From Bilifractor sp002394235 (GTDB lineage: Bacteria > Bacillota > Clostridia > Lachnospirales > Lachnospiraceae): a stretch of 64,000 nucleotides of DNA. Shown here one piece after another: positions 18,075 to 27,640 of the stretch. Under the pieces are notes generated by a model. The model was not told the origin of the DNA and made no database searches. It was given only the letters and a program-made list of their open reading frames with translations. Numbering within the stretch: position 1 is the first letter of the stretch; the number at the start of each line of letters is the position of its first letter. The stretch spans positions 7,773 to 71,772 of the forward strand of contig NZ_JBQKGJ010000019.1 of NCBI RefSeq assembly GCF_052118845.1, in the 5' to 3' direction. A program made the position numbers and the translations under genes.

Positions 18075-19274
18075 CTAGTCCGCGTAAGCCATAATTAAAA
18101 GACTATCATGGGTTACTTCCTGGAACTCGGTTATTTCAAATGTTTGCCCACTGCGCGCAGATATAGAATCTAGATATGTATAAGCTCCCCCGACTATTTT
18201 TCCTCCGTAATAGTACAGAACCTCAACTACAACATTATCTGTTTGAGTGTCAAGGTTGCTGATAATTTCTCCCGTCACATGATTGTATCCGATTGAGTCT
18301 GTTGTTTCATTAATATTTGAAACTGTAAAATCCGTGGATTTTGCCAAAGAATCATCAAATTGGGAATTAAAGGTGTTTCCATTCACAGAAAACTCCAGTG
18401 TAACATTGCTGTCTTGATTGCAGCTCAGCAGATCGTTAGTCATGTAGACAGTATCTCCAGGGGCAATGTATGGTATGTAATCGTCATAGGTTCTCACAAC
18501 CGCACCATTCTCCGAACGCACGGTTACATGTAATTTATAAAAGCATGGAACATCCAAATCATTTGGATTTTGTATTTTAACGCCATAGGTAGCGTAAACA
18601 TTACTCAAACTATCAGCTGGTAATACAGTATAACCACTCTCAACAATTACAGGTGCCCTATTTGAAACTACTGTACTATTCTTAAGGAAGGTAACCATCT
18701 GACAGCGGGTACACGCCTGGGATTCACCGTACTTTCCGGCTCCAATGCCCTTGGTAATACCGCTTTCTTTTGCCCAATAAATGGCTTTTGCATTCCATTG
18801 AGTAGAAGAAACATCAGAGAAACCCACTAGATTCGATGGGTCAGGAGAACCTGCAATTCTCCAGAGAAAGACAGCCATCTGCCCTCTTGTACATGCAGAC
18901 TTGTCATCAAATTTCCCATGTCCTACGCCCGAAGCAATACCATTTTCAACAGCCCAGGAAATTGCCTTTGCATCCCACTGATCAGAAGAAATATCGCTGA
19001 ATCCTGAAGTTTTCATAGGTTGGGGTGATCCGGACATTCGCCAGAGAAAAACAGCCATCTGCCCCCTCGTACAAGGGGAATTAGGCGAAAATTTTCCGTT
19101 TCCTGTTCCGGAAGTGATACCCTTGCTTACAGCCCAGTTAACAGAATCATAATAATATGCGTTTGTTGGTACGTCTGAGAAAGTCAGTTCATTGGCTGAA
19201 ACAATGGTGGGGATTGAAAAAAAGAATACAATAGTAAGAATTATCGCTTCAATTTTTTTAATTAATTTCTCCAT
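18075..19274 (-). CDS. Secreted S-layer-homology (SLH) domain protein
   Basis: 399 residues. A signal peptide ends near PTIVSANE. Three SLH repeats follow, each with a FSDV/FSDI opening, a WA(V/K)..GI core and a CTRGQM (third copy CTRCQM) end; they should anchor the protein to secondary cell-wall polymer. The C-terminal 190 residues are beta-rich with no family I can name and contain repeated FxxY-type patterns of extracellular proteins. RBS AGGAGG precedes the ATG. Base composition is more AT-rich than the surrounding genes. Role probably cell-surface, function unknown. Confidence 0.87.
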   Translation of the reverse strand: MEKLIKKIEAIILTIVFFFSIPTIVSANELTFSDVPTNAYYYDSVNWAVSKGITSGTGNGKFSPNSPCTRGQMAVFLWRMSGSPQPMKTSGFSDISSDQWDAKAISWAVENGIASGVGHGKFDDKSACTRGQMAVFLWRIAGSPDPSNLVGFSDVSSTQWNAKAIYWAKESGITKGIGAGKYGESQACTRCQMVTFLKNSTVVSNRAPVIVESGYTVLPADSLSNVYATYGVKIQNPNDLDVPCFYKLHVTVRSENGAVVRTYDDYIPYIAPGDTVYMTNDLLSCNQDSNVTLEFSVNGNTFNSQFDDSLAKSTDFTVSNINETTDSIGYNHVTGEIISNLDTQTDNVVVEVLYYYGGKIVGGAYTYLDSISARSGQTFEITEFQEVTHDSLLIMAYAD

Positions 19275-19702
19275 AAATACCCTCCTGTTTGAGATCTATG
19301 ACCTAAGTTATATGCCAGATATAGTTTCTGTATTGATTTATAACATTATAACATAAGAAAAAAAGCGATAATAACCATAAATAGAATGAAAAAATTGGTT
19401 ATTTTTACCGGAACTGTCAAACTTCTTCATCTTTTACTCTCGTTTTTATCAATTGCTGTTGTCTTCCTGAAAAAGTGTCACACATGGATCAGAGCTTGTC
19501 CTCTGTCCGTTATTCCAGATTCCCGGCAAATGTTGTCAGAAGCTTAGCTTCCTCCTCGCCTCACAAACCGGACACCAGGATATGTGAAAATTTTGCGTTA
19601 TGAAAATACTTCCTTCTTTCGTATTGCTATAGTGTCTGATAGAATAAAAGAAAAGAAAAATCTGTCGCACATTTTACGATTGAATCGGGAGGAGGGAAAG
19701 AA
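19275..19702. other. Divergent promoter region between SLH and lipoprotein genes
   Basis: About 430 AT-rich bases between two divergent genes. TAGAAT-like -10 candidates occur on the plus strand around 19640, but no well-spaced -35 was found. No ORF, repeat or hairpin that I can support. Confidence 0.35.
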
Positions 19703-21646
19703 ATGAGAAGATGGTTTTACGTCATAACATCCGGCATGCTTGCTGCTGTCTTTGTGATGGGAGGATGCGGCGCGGCGCAGGATCCGGCAGGCATTTCTGC
19801 CGGCAGTTCCACAGACGCAAAAAGTGTGAAGCCTGTTCACGCCTCTTCCACGGACAGCCGACAGGCTCTGTCTGCTTCCTCCGCGGAAACTCTCACGGCA
19901 TCGTCTTCCTGTTCCGCTTCTTCCACAGGTGGCAGTGAGAAGGATCCTTCCGCTGTCCGTGACCCATCCGCTGTCTATGACCCGGTCTCCGGGCAGTCTG
20001 CAAACCCTGCGGCCGTTTCCGATCTTCAGCTGGTCTGTGAAACAACTTTCAATGGTGTCTGGGACGGGGATGTGACCTGGGTAGATGCATCCTATCAGCA
20101 GCTGTCATTTGACGAGACCGATTACAGCGGCCCCCTGACCGGCACGGACGATCTCTCCTCAGCGGCGAAATCTTTGCTCAGCCGCGCCGCAGACACCCTG
20201 AACCGCGATGTTGCAGCAAAGGCAGACAGCGCCGTCGAAGATCTGCGGGTCATGGCACAGAGCGAGGATGAGGAGCCTGCGCCGGAGGGCAGTGACCCGT
20301 ATTACCATAATTACGAGAAGCTCTATGTCCAGCGTGCGGACGCATCCGTGCTGAGTGTGCTGTCGCTTACGGATGTCTACAGCCACGGCGCGCACGGCAG
20401 TGTCATTCTCAGGGGTTGCAATTACGATCCTGCAACCGGAAACGAGCTGAAAATCGATGATGTCTTCACGGATAAGAACGCGTTGCCGAACATCATAGCC
20501 TTCGCACTCACAGATCAGTACCCGGATCTCATTCTTTTCTCGGCAACGGATTCAAGAGATACCGCCTCACTGATCCGAGAAATCATGAACAATACCGACA
20601 GCTATGGCGGTCTTCAATTTACTCTCGACCCGAAGGGCGTCACCTTCTGGTTCAGCGCCGGAGACATCACAGCCTATGCATCCGGCGCCCAGACACCTTC
20701 TGTCAGGTATGCGGATCTCTCCGGCATCATTGATCCGTCTTTCGTACCGGAGACGGACGACAGCTATGCCGTTGCCGTTCCGGAATACGTGCCGATGACC
20801 ATTACGGACGACAGCGGCCGCGGATTCAGCAGCTTTCAGGTTGAGTCTGATCCTGCAACAACTGAGGAAGGCTATGAAGCCGGGGCAAGAAATATAACGA
20901 TTTCGGTGAACGGACAGTCCAGAACCTTTGAGCTCCCGGGCCATTACGCACCCGATTATTATCTGATCACGCGCGGCGAGAGGCGTTTTCTCCTCATCAA
21001 CACACATCAGGAAGACGACTGGGAAACTGTTCACCTCTATGAACTTCCGTCCGCCTCATCCGACGGCGTTGCTCCGCACATGGTCTGGACCCCGGATGAT
21101 ACAGATTCTGTGAATGATACAGGTTCGACCAATCACGAATCTTCGACATATCCGTCATCGACGGATACTGCTGCACATGACAGTTCCGACGATGGCGGCA
21201 TGACGGCTGAATATTCATGCGGGCTCTACTATCATGTTCTTCTGAACCCCGACCGTTTTCTCCTGTCCACGAGATCGCAGCTTCTCGGAACCACTGTCTG
21301 CGCAAATCTCTTCCGGCTCGACGATGACGGAAACCCTGTCGCCGGAAGCGCATGGTACACTGCAGCGCCTGTATCGGAGAATGACATCGTGCTGCGCGAA
21401 ACACGCACCCTCGACACTGCTTCCGACCGGTCCGGATCCCCGGAGAATCTGACCTTCCGCCAGGCGGAGATACCGGGCGGTACTGTGCTCCAGTATTACC
21501 GGACCAATCTGACAGACAGCGTTGATTTCCTCACACCCGATAACCGGATTGTCCGCATCCGCGTCGACAATAGCGGCGCTTATCCGCAGACAGTAAACGG
21601 CATCGACGCTGAAAATATGTTCACCGGCATTGCCTATTCCGGATGA
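19703..21646 (+). CDS. Large lipoprotein with DUF4163/DUF3298 (RsiV-like) region
   Basis: 647 residues. The N-terminus is a lipoprotein signal with lipobox VMGGC, then a Ser/Thr/Ala-rich linker of about 90 residues. Residues about 110-330 resemble the DUF4163 plus DUF3298 pair found in RsiV and PdaC (SHGAHGSVILRGCNYDPATG, LKIDDVFTDKNALPNIIAFA, FTLDPKGVTFWF). In RsiV this part binds lysozyme, and in PdaC it precedes a deacetylase domain; neither a sigma-factor partner nor a deacetylase is here. The rest is beta-rich with a low-complexity insertion around residue 470. GGGAGGAGGG is the ribosome site. Function unknown; attached to the outer face of the membrane. Confidence 0.75.
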   Translation: MRRWFYVITSGMLAAVFVMGGCGAAQDPAGISAGSSTDAKSVKPVHASSTDSRQALSASSAETLTASSSCSASSTGGSEKDPSAVRDPSAVYDPVSGQSANPAAVSDLQLVCETTFNGVWDGDVTWVDASYQQLSFDETDYSGPLTGTDDLSSAAKSLLSRAADTLNRDVAAKADSAVEDLRVMAQSEDEEPAPEGSDPYYHNYEKLYVQRADASVLSVLSLTDVYSHGAHGSVILRGCNYDPATGNELKIDDVFTDKNALPNIIAFALTDQYPDLILFSATDSRDTASLIREIMNNTDSYGGLQFTLDPKGVTFWFSAGDITAYASGAQTPSVRYADLSGIIDPSFVPETDDSYAVAVPEYVPMTITDDSGRGFSSFQVESDPATTEEGYEAGARNITISVNGQSRTFELPGHYAPDYYLITRGERRFLLINTHQEDDWETVHLYELPSASSDGVAPHMVWTPDDTDSVNDTGSTNHESSTYPSSTDTAAHDSSDDGGMTAEYSCGLYYHVLLNPDRFLLSTRSQLLGTTVCANLFRLDDDGNPVAGSAWYTAAPVSENDIVLRETRTLDTASDRSGSPENLTFRQAEIPGGTVLQYYRTNLTDSVDFLTPDNRIVRIRVDNSGAYPQTVNGIDAENMFTGIAYSG

Positions 21647-21769
21647 ACAGCACCGCCAATTACGGATGATCGGAACGATATTGCCCTTATCGGATAAACG
21701 GACCAGCGGTATCGCTGGTCCGTAAAAGCCGATCACAATATTATGCGTCCTGTGTGGATTAACAAATCT

Positions 21770-22912
21770 TTAATAGACTCTTTTCTCCAGAAGATCCTGT
21801 GTTACCTGCGTCACAGGATAGGTCTTCCCATCTACAATTACAGAGTGAATCTCCTGGTTTCCGGCATATATTCCTTCATCTACATACCGGATCTTCTCGA
21901 CACTCTTTCCCTCTTCCAGAGCGAGGATCACCTTCTCAATTTCCGGCCCGAGAAAAGGATTGCACTCACCGTCACAGGCAATGAGTCCCTTTCTTACATA
22001 CGACAGTGCCTTCTTCGCCGCGTCGAATGCGACAATCATGATCTCTCCGTTATTGATGTCTGTTCCTATGGTTTTCCCTGCGGCCTCCAGTGCCTCAATC
22101 GCGCCGTAAGCCTCATTGTCGTTGTCGCAGTAGACAATATTCAGATCCGGATATTTTTCCAGCAGCGCATCCATTGCCTCTCTGCCCTTAGCCTGCGTAA
22201 ATTCACCTCTTTCTGAACCCACGATCGACCATCCATAGTCCGACGCCGCCTCGCGAAGTGCTTTTTCACGACCAATCTGCGGACTGGACCCGATTGTTCC
22301 CTGAATGATACCAACACGAAACTGTGATTCATCCAGTCCTCTTTTCTCTGCAAGAGCGTGCAGCCAGGCACATACTTTATCCCCTTCCAGTTCCGGATCG
22401 GAGCCGACCCAGGCTGTATAAAGCGAATCATCCTCCAATGTCAGCTGCCTGTCGGCAACGATGACAGGAATTCCTGCTTTTTGCACATCTCCCAGTACCT
22501 TATCCCATCCCGTTTTCACAATTGGTTCCAGGACAATATAATCCACACCCTGCTGAATGAACCGGCTGACCGCACTCACCTGTGCGTCCGGATCGTTCTG
22601 CGCATCCTCAAACAGCAGATTATATCCTCTGTCCGTTGTAAAGGTATTACGCACGGAATCAGAATTTGTTCTTCTCCAGTCCGACTCCTCACCGACCTGT
22701 GCAAAACCGATGGTGATCGTATGACCGTCATCTTCGACAGTCTGCATCGTGCTGTTATCCCGGGAAAAGGAGAGGGAGCTTACCGCTTCGTTGTGTTCCG
22801 TGCCGCAGCCTGTGAAGCCGCAGAGAGCAGCCAGCAGAAGCCCGCAGAATGAAGCAGCCCGATGCTTATTGCGTTTGTGGTACTGCCTATAGCATAACAA
22901 TTTATTTTGCAT
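21770..22912 (-). CDS. YtfQ-like sugar-binding lipoprotein (second copy)
   Basis: About 380 residues. Signal peptide with lipobox GFTGC, then a periplasmic-binding-protein type I fold: ITIGFAQVGEESDWRRTNS, DYIVLEPIVKTGWDKVL, IPVIVADRQL, IVYCDNDNEAYGAIEAL. It is clearly related to the YtfQ protein encoded at 30472-31632. It is the last gene of the run ytfQRT-yjfF, YesN, YesM, and starts 53 bases after the kinase gene. Two roles are possible: a second substrate receptor for the same permease, or an extracellular sensor subunit presenting the sugar to the kinase, as seen in other sugar-binding-protein/kinase pairs. Start at the ATG rather than the GTG two codons before. Confidence 0.88.
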   Translation of the reverse strand: MQNKLLCYRQYHKRNKHRAASFCGLLLAALCGFTGCGTEHNEAVSSLSFSRDNSTMQTVEDDGHTITIGFAQVGEESDWRRTNSDSVRNTFTTDRGYNLLFEDAQNDPDAQVSAVSRFIQQGVDYIVLEPIVKTGWDKVLGDVQKAGIPVIVADRQLTLEDDSLYTAWVGSDPELEGDKVCAWLHALAEKRGLDESQFRVGIIQGTIGSSPQIGREKALREAASDYGWSIVGSERGEFTQAKGREAMDALLEKYPDLNIVYCDNDNEAYGAIEALEAAGKTIGTDINNGEIMIVAFDAAKKALSYVRKGLIACDGECNPFLGPEIEKVILALEEGKSVEKIRYVDEGIYAGNQEIHSVIVDGKTYPVTQVTQDLLEKRVY

Positions 22913-22964
22913 AATCACCCCTGTCCCTTCTTTCTTAAATCCGGAAGCCGGAAATTTCTGATGC

Positions 22965-24542
22965 CTATATTCTGGATAATTCCCCCGGTCCGGGCAGATC
23001 TGAATTTCCCGGTGACATCAGCGCCGGAATCCTCACGCACACACAAGTGCCTTCTCCATACACACTCTCCACCGTGACCCCGTATTCCGGACCGTATCGC
23101 AGTTGGATCCGCTGCTGTACATTGGCAACTCCGAACCCATGATCGGATTCATCCCTGGCCTGCCCGGAAATCAGCTCACGCATATGCTCCAGCTCCTCAG
23201 GTTTCATGCCAATGCCATCATCCTTTACGGTGAAGACAAGATCACCGCCATCCTTCTCCCCCATGACAAGAATGTGACCCATTGCGCGGCGGTTTTTAAT
23301 ACCGTGATACAGCGCATTTTCCACGATCGGCTGCAGCATCAGCCGCATCATATAGTAACCGCCGATCTCCTCCGGAATTTTGATCTCGTAACTCAGGATA
23401 TCCTGATAGCGAAACTGCTGAATCTCCAGGTAGCTTCTGGTGTGGCTTTCTTCATCCCTTACCGTGATCCAGTCTCTCCCCTTCGATAGACCGGTCCGGA
23501 AAAATGTCGACAGCGAACTCACCATCTTCACCGCAAGCGCGTTTTCCCCTGCCTCTGCCAGCCACATGATGGCATCCAGCGAATTATACAGAAAATGCGG
23601 ATTGACCTGCTCCTGCAGAAGCTTCAGCTCGAGATCCCGCATCTGGCGCTCATCCCGGTGTATATTTTCCACGAGGAGCGAAATCTCCCTGACCATATCG
23701 TTAAAGCTGTCCGCCAGCACGTCGATTTCATCGTGAGAATTGGATTCAAAACGAACGGAAAAATTTCCTCCGGAGAACTTCTTCGTTGCCTTCACCAGTC
23801 CGAAAATGGGATCTGTGATCTTATGAGTCATCCACCGGGAAAAGGACACCGTCGCCGCAAAAGCAAACACAATCAGCACGACGATGATCCAGGTAAGCAC
23901 ACGCACGCTGCGTGCAATTTTCTCGCGGGACTGCTCCATAAGCACCGCTTCCCGATAGATATACTTCTGGATATTCTCCTGAATCATATCTGTCATGACA
24001 TAAATATCCGTCTTCAGAATCTCAATATTGTCGTCATAATGACCTCCCTCACGGATATTGTCCGCAACCTCATCGACGCATTTTTCCAGATTATCAAGAA
24101 CACGAAAAATCATATCCAGATTATTCTCAACTTCTGAATCATCATTGTCGGCGGAGAGGCTCTTGAAATGGCTTCGCATATCATCGATCAGATAATATGG
24201 ATTATCCGCATTCTTCTCCTTAATGATCTTATCCCAGTCATTGGCCTCCACTATGAGATAATACATGGTACTGTTCATGTTTTTCTCCCAGTCGAGATTA
24301 TAACTGTTGACTGCCGTAATGTTCTGTACGCTTCTGTCATACCGGGTGTATATCATATTCAGCAGAACCAGACAGACAACGGACAGTGCCGTCAGCGGGA
24401 TCGTAATAACGAGTATGATTCTCCAGATCCTGCGTAAAATACTGGTTCTTTTCTCGGTAACGCCTTCCGCCGTTTTCACAAAAGTCCCCCTCTTCTGCCT
24501 GTTCCCCTGCCCATCCCGCGCATACGTCTGTTTTGCGTTCAT
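22965..24542 (-). CDS. yesM: YesM/LytS-type sensor histidine kinase
   Basis: 525 residues. One membrane helix near residue 40-60, an extracellular helical sensing segment of about 130 residues, a second membrane helix (VLTWIIVVLIVFAFAATV), a HAMP domain, then a His_kinase domain with the phospho-acceptor in QEQVNPHFLYNSLD and an HATPase_c domain (QPIVENALYHGIKN, VKDDGIGMKPEE, GFGVANVQQR). The two-helix, small-sensor layout is usual for kinases of sugar regulons in Firmicutes. Its stop overlaps the start region of nothing downstream but its ATG overlaps the stop of the YesN regulator gene, so the two are translated together. Likely senses a sugar, directly or through the YtfQ-like lipoproteins. 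Confidence 0.92.
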   Translation of the reverse strand: MNAKQTYARDGQGNRQKRGTFVKTAEGVTEKRTSILRRIWRIILVITIPLTALSVVCLVLLNMIYTRYDRSVQNITAVNSYNLDWEKNMNSTMYYLIVEANDWDKIIKEKNADNPYYLIDDMRSHFKSLSADNDDSEVENNLDMIFRVLDNLEKCVDEVADNIREGGHYDDNIEILKTDIYVMTDMIQENIQKYIYREAVLMEQSREKIARSVRVLTWIIVVLIVFAFAATVSFSRWMTHKITDPIFGLVKATKKFSGGNFSVRFESNSHDEIDVLADSFNDMVREISLLVENIHRDERQMRDLELKLLQEQVNPHFLYNSLDAIMWLAEAGENALAVKMVSSLSTFFRTGLSKGRDWITVRDEESHTRSYLEIQQFRYQDILSYEIKIPEEIGGYYMMRLMLQPIVENALYHGIKNRRAMGHILVMGEKDGGDLVFTVKDDGIGMKPEELEHMRELISGQARDESDHGFGVANVQQRIQLRYGPEYGVTVESVYGEGTCVCVRIPALMSPGNSDLPGPGELSRI

Positions 24543-26188
24543 TGCTCCTCAGCCTCTGTCACGCGGCTCCGATACTCCTTCGGCGTCATATCCAGTGTCT
24601 TCTTGAAAATATAATAGAAATAATGAGCATCGCTGTATCCCACCTTTGTGCCGATCTCCGCGCTCGTGAGGTCCGTGGTCTTCATCAGTTTTTTTGCCTG
24701 ATCCATCCGCAATCCGGTCAGATACTCGATAAAGGTATGTCCTGTCTTCTGGCTGAACATATGGCTCAGATAATTTGACGAAACGCCGATTGCGCCTGCC
24801 ACCTTTCCCAGTGAAAGGTCGTTCTCGCAAAAATGCTTCTTGATATATTTCTGTGCTTCCTGCGTAAGCGAAAGAGACTGTGTTTCCGAATACTTGTCCC
24901 GGAGCGCCAGCGTCGCCGAAAAGCACTGCTTCAGCTGACTTTCCGCCTCTTCCATGGAGGCCGAAAACGCCTGCGAATAATAAGAGCCGCAGGCTTCCTC
25001 AATCTCATCCTTTGTGCACCCGCAGTTTCCCAGAAAGCCGGCGCAGATGAGATATACATCCATCATGATATACTGACGGAAAAGCAGAGACGAAAGATTC
25101 CGGATCCCGATATTTTTCACGATCGTGTCACAGAATACATCGATGTCATCGACGTCTCCGCTTGCCAGAAAATTATGAATGTATGTCCTGTCCATCTGCC
25201 AGAACTCCACAGCGTCACGGTCCGACAGACTTCCCCGGCCGCTGTCCCGGCTCTCAGAACCCTGCTGTCTCGAAGACGTATCCCTGTCATAGACAAATTC
25301 ACGCCCCTCATCATACAGGAAGCGCTGCGCGAACATCCGGCCGGCCAGATGATAGGAATCGGCAATCTCACTGATATGTTCTACAACCGGTCCTGTAGAA
25401 GTAAAATAAATGTATCCATCCGCATCCGCCATGCCCCGTCTGATCGTCTCCATCACGGAAGCCCGGTTCTGCCCCATCGAATCCGCATCCGATCCGGTAA
25501 CCAGTATGCACACAGATCCGCCCACCTGCTCACAGCAGAAAACATCCCGCAGCGCATCCAGCATATCCATCACACCGTCGCCCGGATTGTTCCTTCGGCC
25601 AGCCCGCCTGTCCTGGCTCACCAGACACTGAAACAGAATGATCTGATAGAACGCTGCCGAAAGACGGATACCCAGCTCATGACTCATTTCCATCAGGCGC
25701 GTCATAGAATATCGTCCGCTGATCACATTTTTCAGGAAAGCAGAACGTTCCAGCCGGATACGCTCCTCATGTTCCTTTTCATAAATCGCGCGATAGTTTT
25801 CCCTCTCCCGCTCCGCAGCAATATCGGTCCCGATTTTTTTCATCGTCTCCAGAAGCTTTGCGCCTGTCACCGGCTTCAAGAGATATTCCGTCACCCCGAT
25901 ACTGATTGCTTCCCTTGCATAGGAAAAATCGTCATAACCACTCAGAATGATGATTCTCGTGTGCGGAAGACTGCTGCACACCAGTCTGGAGAGTTCCAGT
26001 CCGTCCATAAACGGCATACGGATATCGGTGATCAGAATATCCGGTCTGCTCTGCATGATCATCGGATATGCCTTTTCTCCGTCACCTGCCTCACCGGTCA
26101 GCTCAAATCCCTCCTGCTCCCAGTTTATCGTTTTTCGGATTGCCTCACGGATAATATACTCGTCTTCCACCAGAAATACCTTCAGCAT
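24539..26188 (-). CDS. yesN: YesN-type AraC response regulator
   Basis: About 549 residues. Receiver domain at the N-terminus: MLKVFLVEDEYI, phospho-acceptor Asp in DILITDIRMPFMDG, Thr/Ser in IIILSGYDDF, Lys in EYLLKPV. A central region of about 300 residues is typical of YesN-type regulators. The C-terminus has two helix-turn-helix motifs of the AraC family (DLSLGKVAGAIGVSSNYLSH, TSAEIGTKVGYSDAHYFYYI). The start at 26188 has AGGAGG 8 bases upstream. Partner of the YesM kinase, with which it overlaps by four bases. Expected to activate the ytf operon. Confidence 0.93.
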   Translation of the reverse strand: MLKVFLVEDEYIIREAIRKTINWEQEGFELTGEAGDGEKAYPMIMQSRPDILITDIRMPFMDGLELSRLVCSSLPHTRIIILSGYDDFSYAREAISIGVTEYLLKPVTGAKLLETMKKIGTDIAAERERENYRAIYEKEHEERIRLERSAFLKNVISGRYSMTRLMEMSHELGIRLSAAFYQIILFQCLVSQDRRAGRRNNPGDGVMDMLDALRDVFCCEQVGGSVCILVTGSDADSMGQNRASVMETIRRGMADADGYIYFTSTGPVVEHISEIADSYHLAGRMFAQRFLYDEGREFVYDRDTSSRQQGSESRDSGRGSLSDRDAVEFWQMDRTYIHNFLASGDVDDIDVFCDTIVKNIGIRNLSSLLFRQYIMMDVYLICAGFLGNCGCTKDEIEEACGSYYSQAFSASMEEAESQLKQCFSATLALRDKYSETQSLSLTQEAQKYIKKHFCENDLSLGKVAGAIGVSSNYLSHMFSQKTGHTFIEYLTGLRMDQAKKLMKTTDLTSAEIGTKVGYSDAHYFYYIFKKTLDMTPKEYRSRVTEAEEQ

Positions 26189-26272
26189 ATCGCACGCCTC
26201 CTGTACGGCACAAACTCCCTCTATTAAAACACATCCTGCAGCTGTCGTCATCCCCGCGACCATACATGCATT

Positions 26273-26412
26273 ATGAACGAATCCGACAGCGAACACCCCT
26301 TGGAACAATGATGGTCTTGCTTCCATATGCACATCATGAACCAATCCGTCAGCGAACACCCCTTGGAACAGTGATGGTCTTGCTTCCATATGCACATCAT
26401 GAACGAATCCCT
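26273..26412. repeat. 63-bp tandem repeat in the leader of the regulator gene
   Basis: Copies start at 26273 and 26336, with a partial third at 26399. The two full copies differ at only a few bases and share GCGAACACCCCTTGGAACA. They lie upstream of the regulator gene, between it and the end of the permease gene. Sixty-three bases is a multiple of three, and on the minus strand the repeat is open in frame with the regulator, but the strong ribosome site at 26188 makes translation of it unlikely. Confidence 0.88.
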
Positions 26413-26527
26413 CACACTTCGAACCTGTTTATTATACAACACGTCCGGATCCGTTGCTCCCCATAAACGGATCAACGGATCCGGGACATATCAAAGGTAC
26501 TCTGACTGCGTTCTGATTCGAGATCAC

Positions 26528-26567
26528 AAAGAGATTCAGACAGAGCGGAAAACTCTGCCTGAATCTC
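26528..26567 (-). terminator. Terminator-like hairpin after yjfF
   Basis: On the minus strand GAGATTCAGGCAGAG pairs with CTCTGTCTGAATCTC (one mismatch), followed by a short TTTGTG. It lies 21 bases past the permease stop codon and could end the importer transcript before the regulator genes, or cause only partial termination. Confidence 0.65.
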
Positions 26568-26587
26568 CAATATACCTGCTGTCACAC

Positions 26588-27640
26588 TCAATTTTCTCTT
26601 CGCCTCTTGATGTAGGCAAAAATAGCCTGCAGCAGAATGAAAACGCAGAGAAGCGCTGCCGTCATGATGTTCGCCCAGCTCGACAGGAGCTTTCCGTTCG
26701 TCATGACCAGGGAGTTGATCGTACCTGTGATCATTACGCCAATCAGCGTCCCCCATACATTGCCGAAACCTCCGGTAAGCAGCGTGCCGCCGATAACCGC
26801 GGCAGCGATGGCATCCATCTCAAATCCCTTCGCCTGCTGCACCGAACCGGTCATCGTGTTCAGACAGTACAGAATGGAACCAATGGAACAGAGCACAGAA
26901 GAAAGAATATACGCCTCCATCTTCGTCTTCCGGACATTCAGTCCCATCATCCTGGCACTGCTCTCGTTTCCTCCGACCGCATAGAGCACACGCCCGAACT
27001 TGGTATACTTCAGAACAAAAAAGATAACAAACACAACGGCAAGCGCGATGATCACCGTAGGACGGATGAACGGCGCGATCATCTTCTTTTTCCCCATGTA
27101 ACCCAGGAAGGATGGAAGCAGGATCTTCGCATTTGCCCAGCCGTAAAACAGGCTGCTTGCGTCCTTCGTAATCGGAACCTGTTCTGTGTTGATCACGGCT
27201 GTCATTCCTCTTCCGAAGAACATGCCTGCCATCGTTACGATAAACGGCTGAATATCCAGATAACCGATCAGGAATCCCTGCACACAGCCCCACACCACGC
27301 CGACAATCATCACCAGTACGACAAGCAGAACCGCATTCATATGCTTATTTGCCATACCATCGGCAAGAATCATGCAATTCATCGCAATCAGGGAGCCGAC
27401 AGAGATATCGATACCGCCCGTAAGCATGACACAGGTCATGCCGGAAGCCACACAGATCAGACCGGCATTGGTAATGAACAGATTCAGAAAAGTCTGAAAA
27501 TGAGTAAATCCTTTTCCTGCGTAAATCACGCATCCGATGGCGTACATGCCGATAAACAATAGTATCGTAATAAACAGAAGCAGATTGTTGCTGTTGATTG
27601 CCTTTTTCTTTCTCACACTCTGAATTTGTCCAGCCATCAT
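26588..27640 (-). CDS. yjfF: Sugar ABC transporter permease, YjfF type
   Basis: 350 residues with about ten membrane helices of the RbsC/BPD_transp_2 family. Signature pieces: GMTCVMLTGGIDISVGS, IGYLDIQPFIVTMAGMFFGRG, GGNESSARMMGLNVRKTK, AAAVIGGTLLTGGFGN. It forms a heterodimeric channel with the permease encoded directly upstream; the two genes overlap (ATGATG over the TGA), which implies coupled translation. In E. coli the YtfT/YjfF pair imports galactofuranose. The assignment of the sugar here rests on family resemblance alone. Confidence 0.9.
   Translation of the reverse strand: MMAGQIQSVRKKKAINSNNLLLFITILLFIGMYAIGCVIYAGKGFTHFQTFLNLFITNAGLICVASGMTCVMLTGGIDISVGSLIAMNCMILADGMANKHMNAVLLVVLVMIVGVVWGCVQGFLIGYLDIQPFIVTMAGMFFGRGMTAVINTEQVPITKDASSLFYGWANAKILLPSFLGYMGKKKMIAPFIRPTVIIALAVVFVIFFVLKYTKFGRVLYAVGGNESSARMMGLNVRKTKMEAYILSSVLCSIGSILYCLNTMTGSVQQAKGFEMDAIAAAVIGGTLLTGGFGNVWGTLIGVMITGTINSLVMTNGKLLSSWANIMTAALLCVFILLQAIFAYIKRRREN

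Noticed and set aside
26189..26395. Upstream extension of the YesN frame through the 63-bp repeats
   Set aside because: The AGGAGG site and receiver-domain start at 26188 fit the family; the extension is repetitive and without a counterpart.
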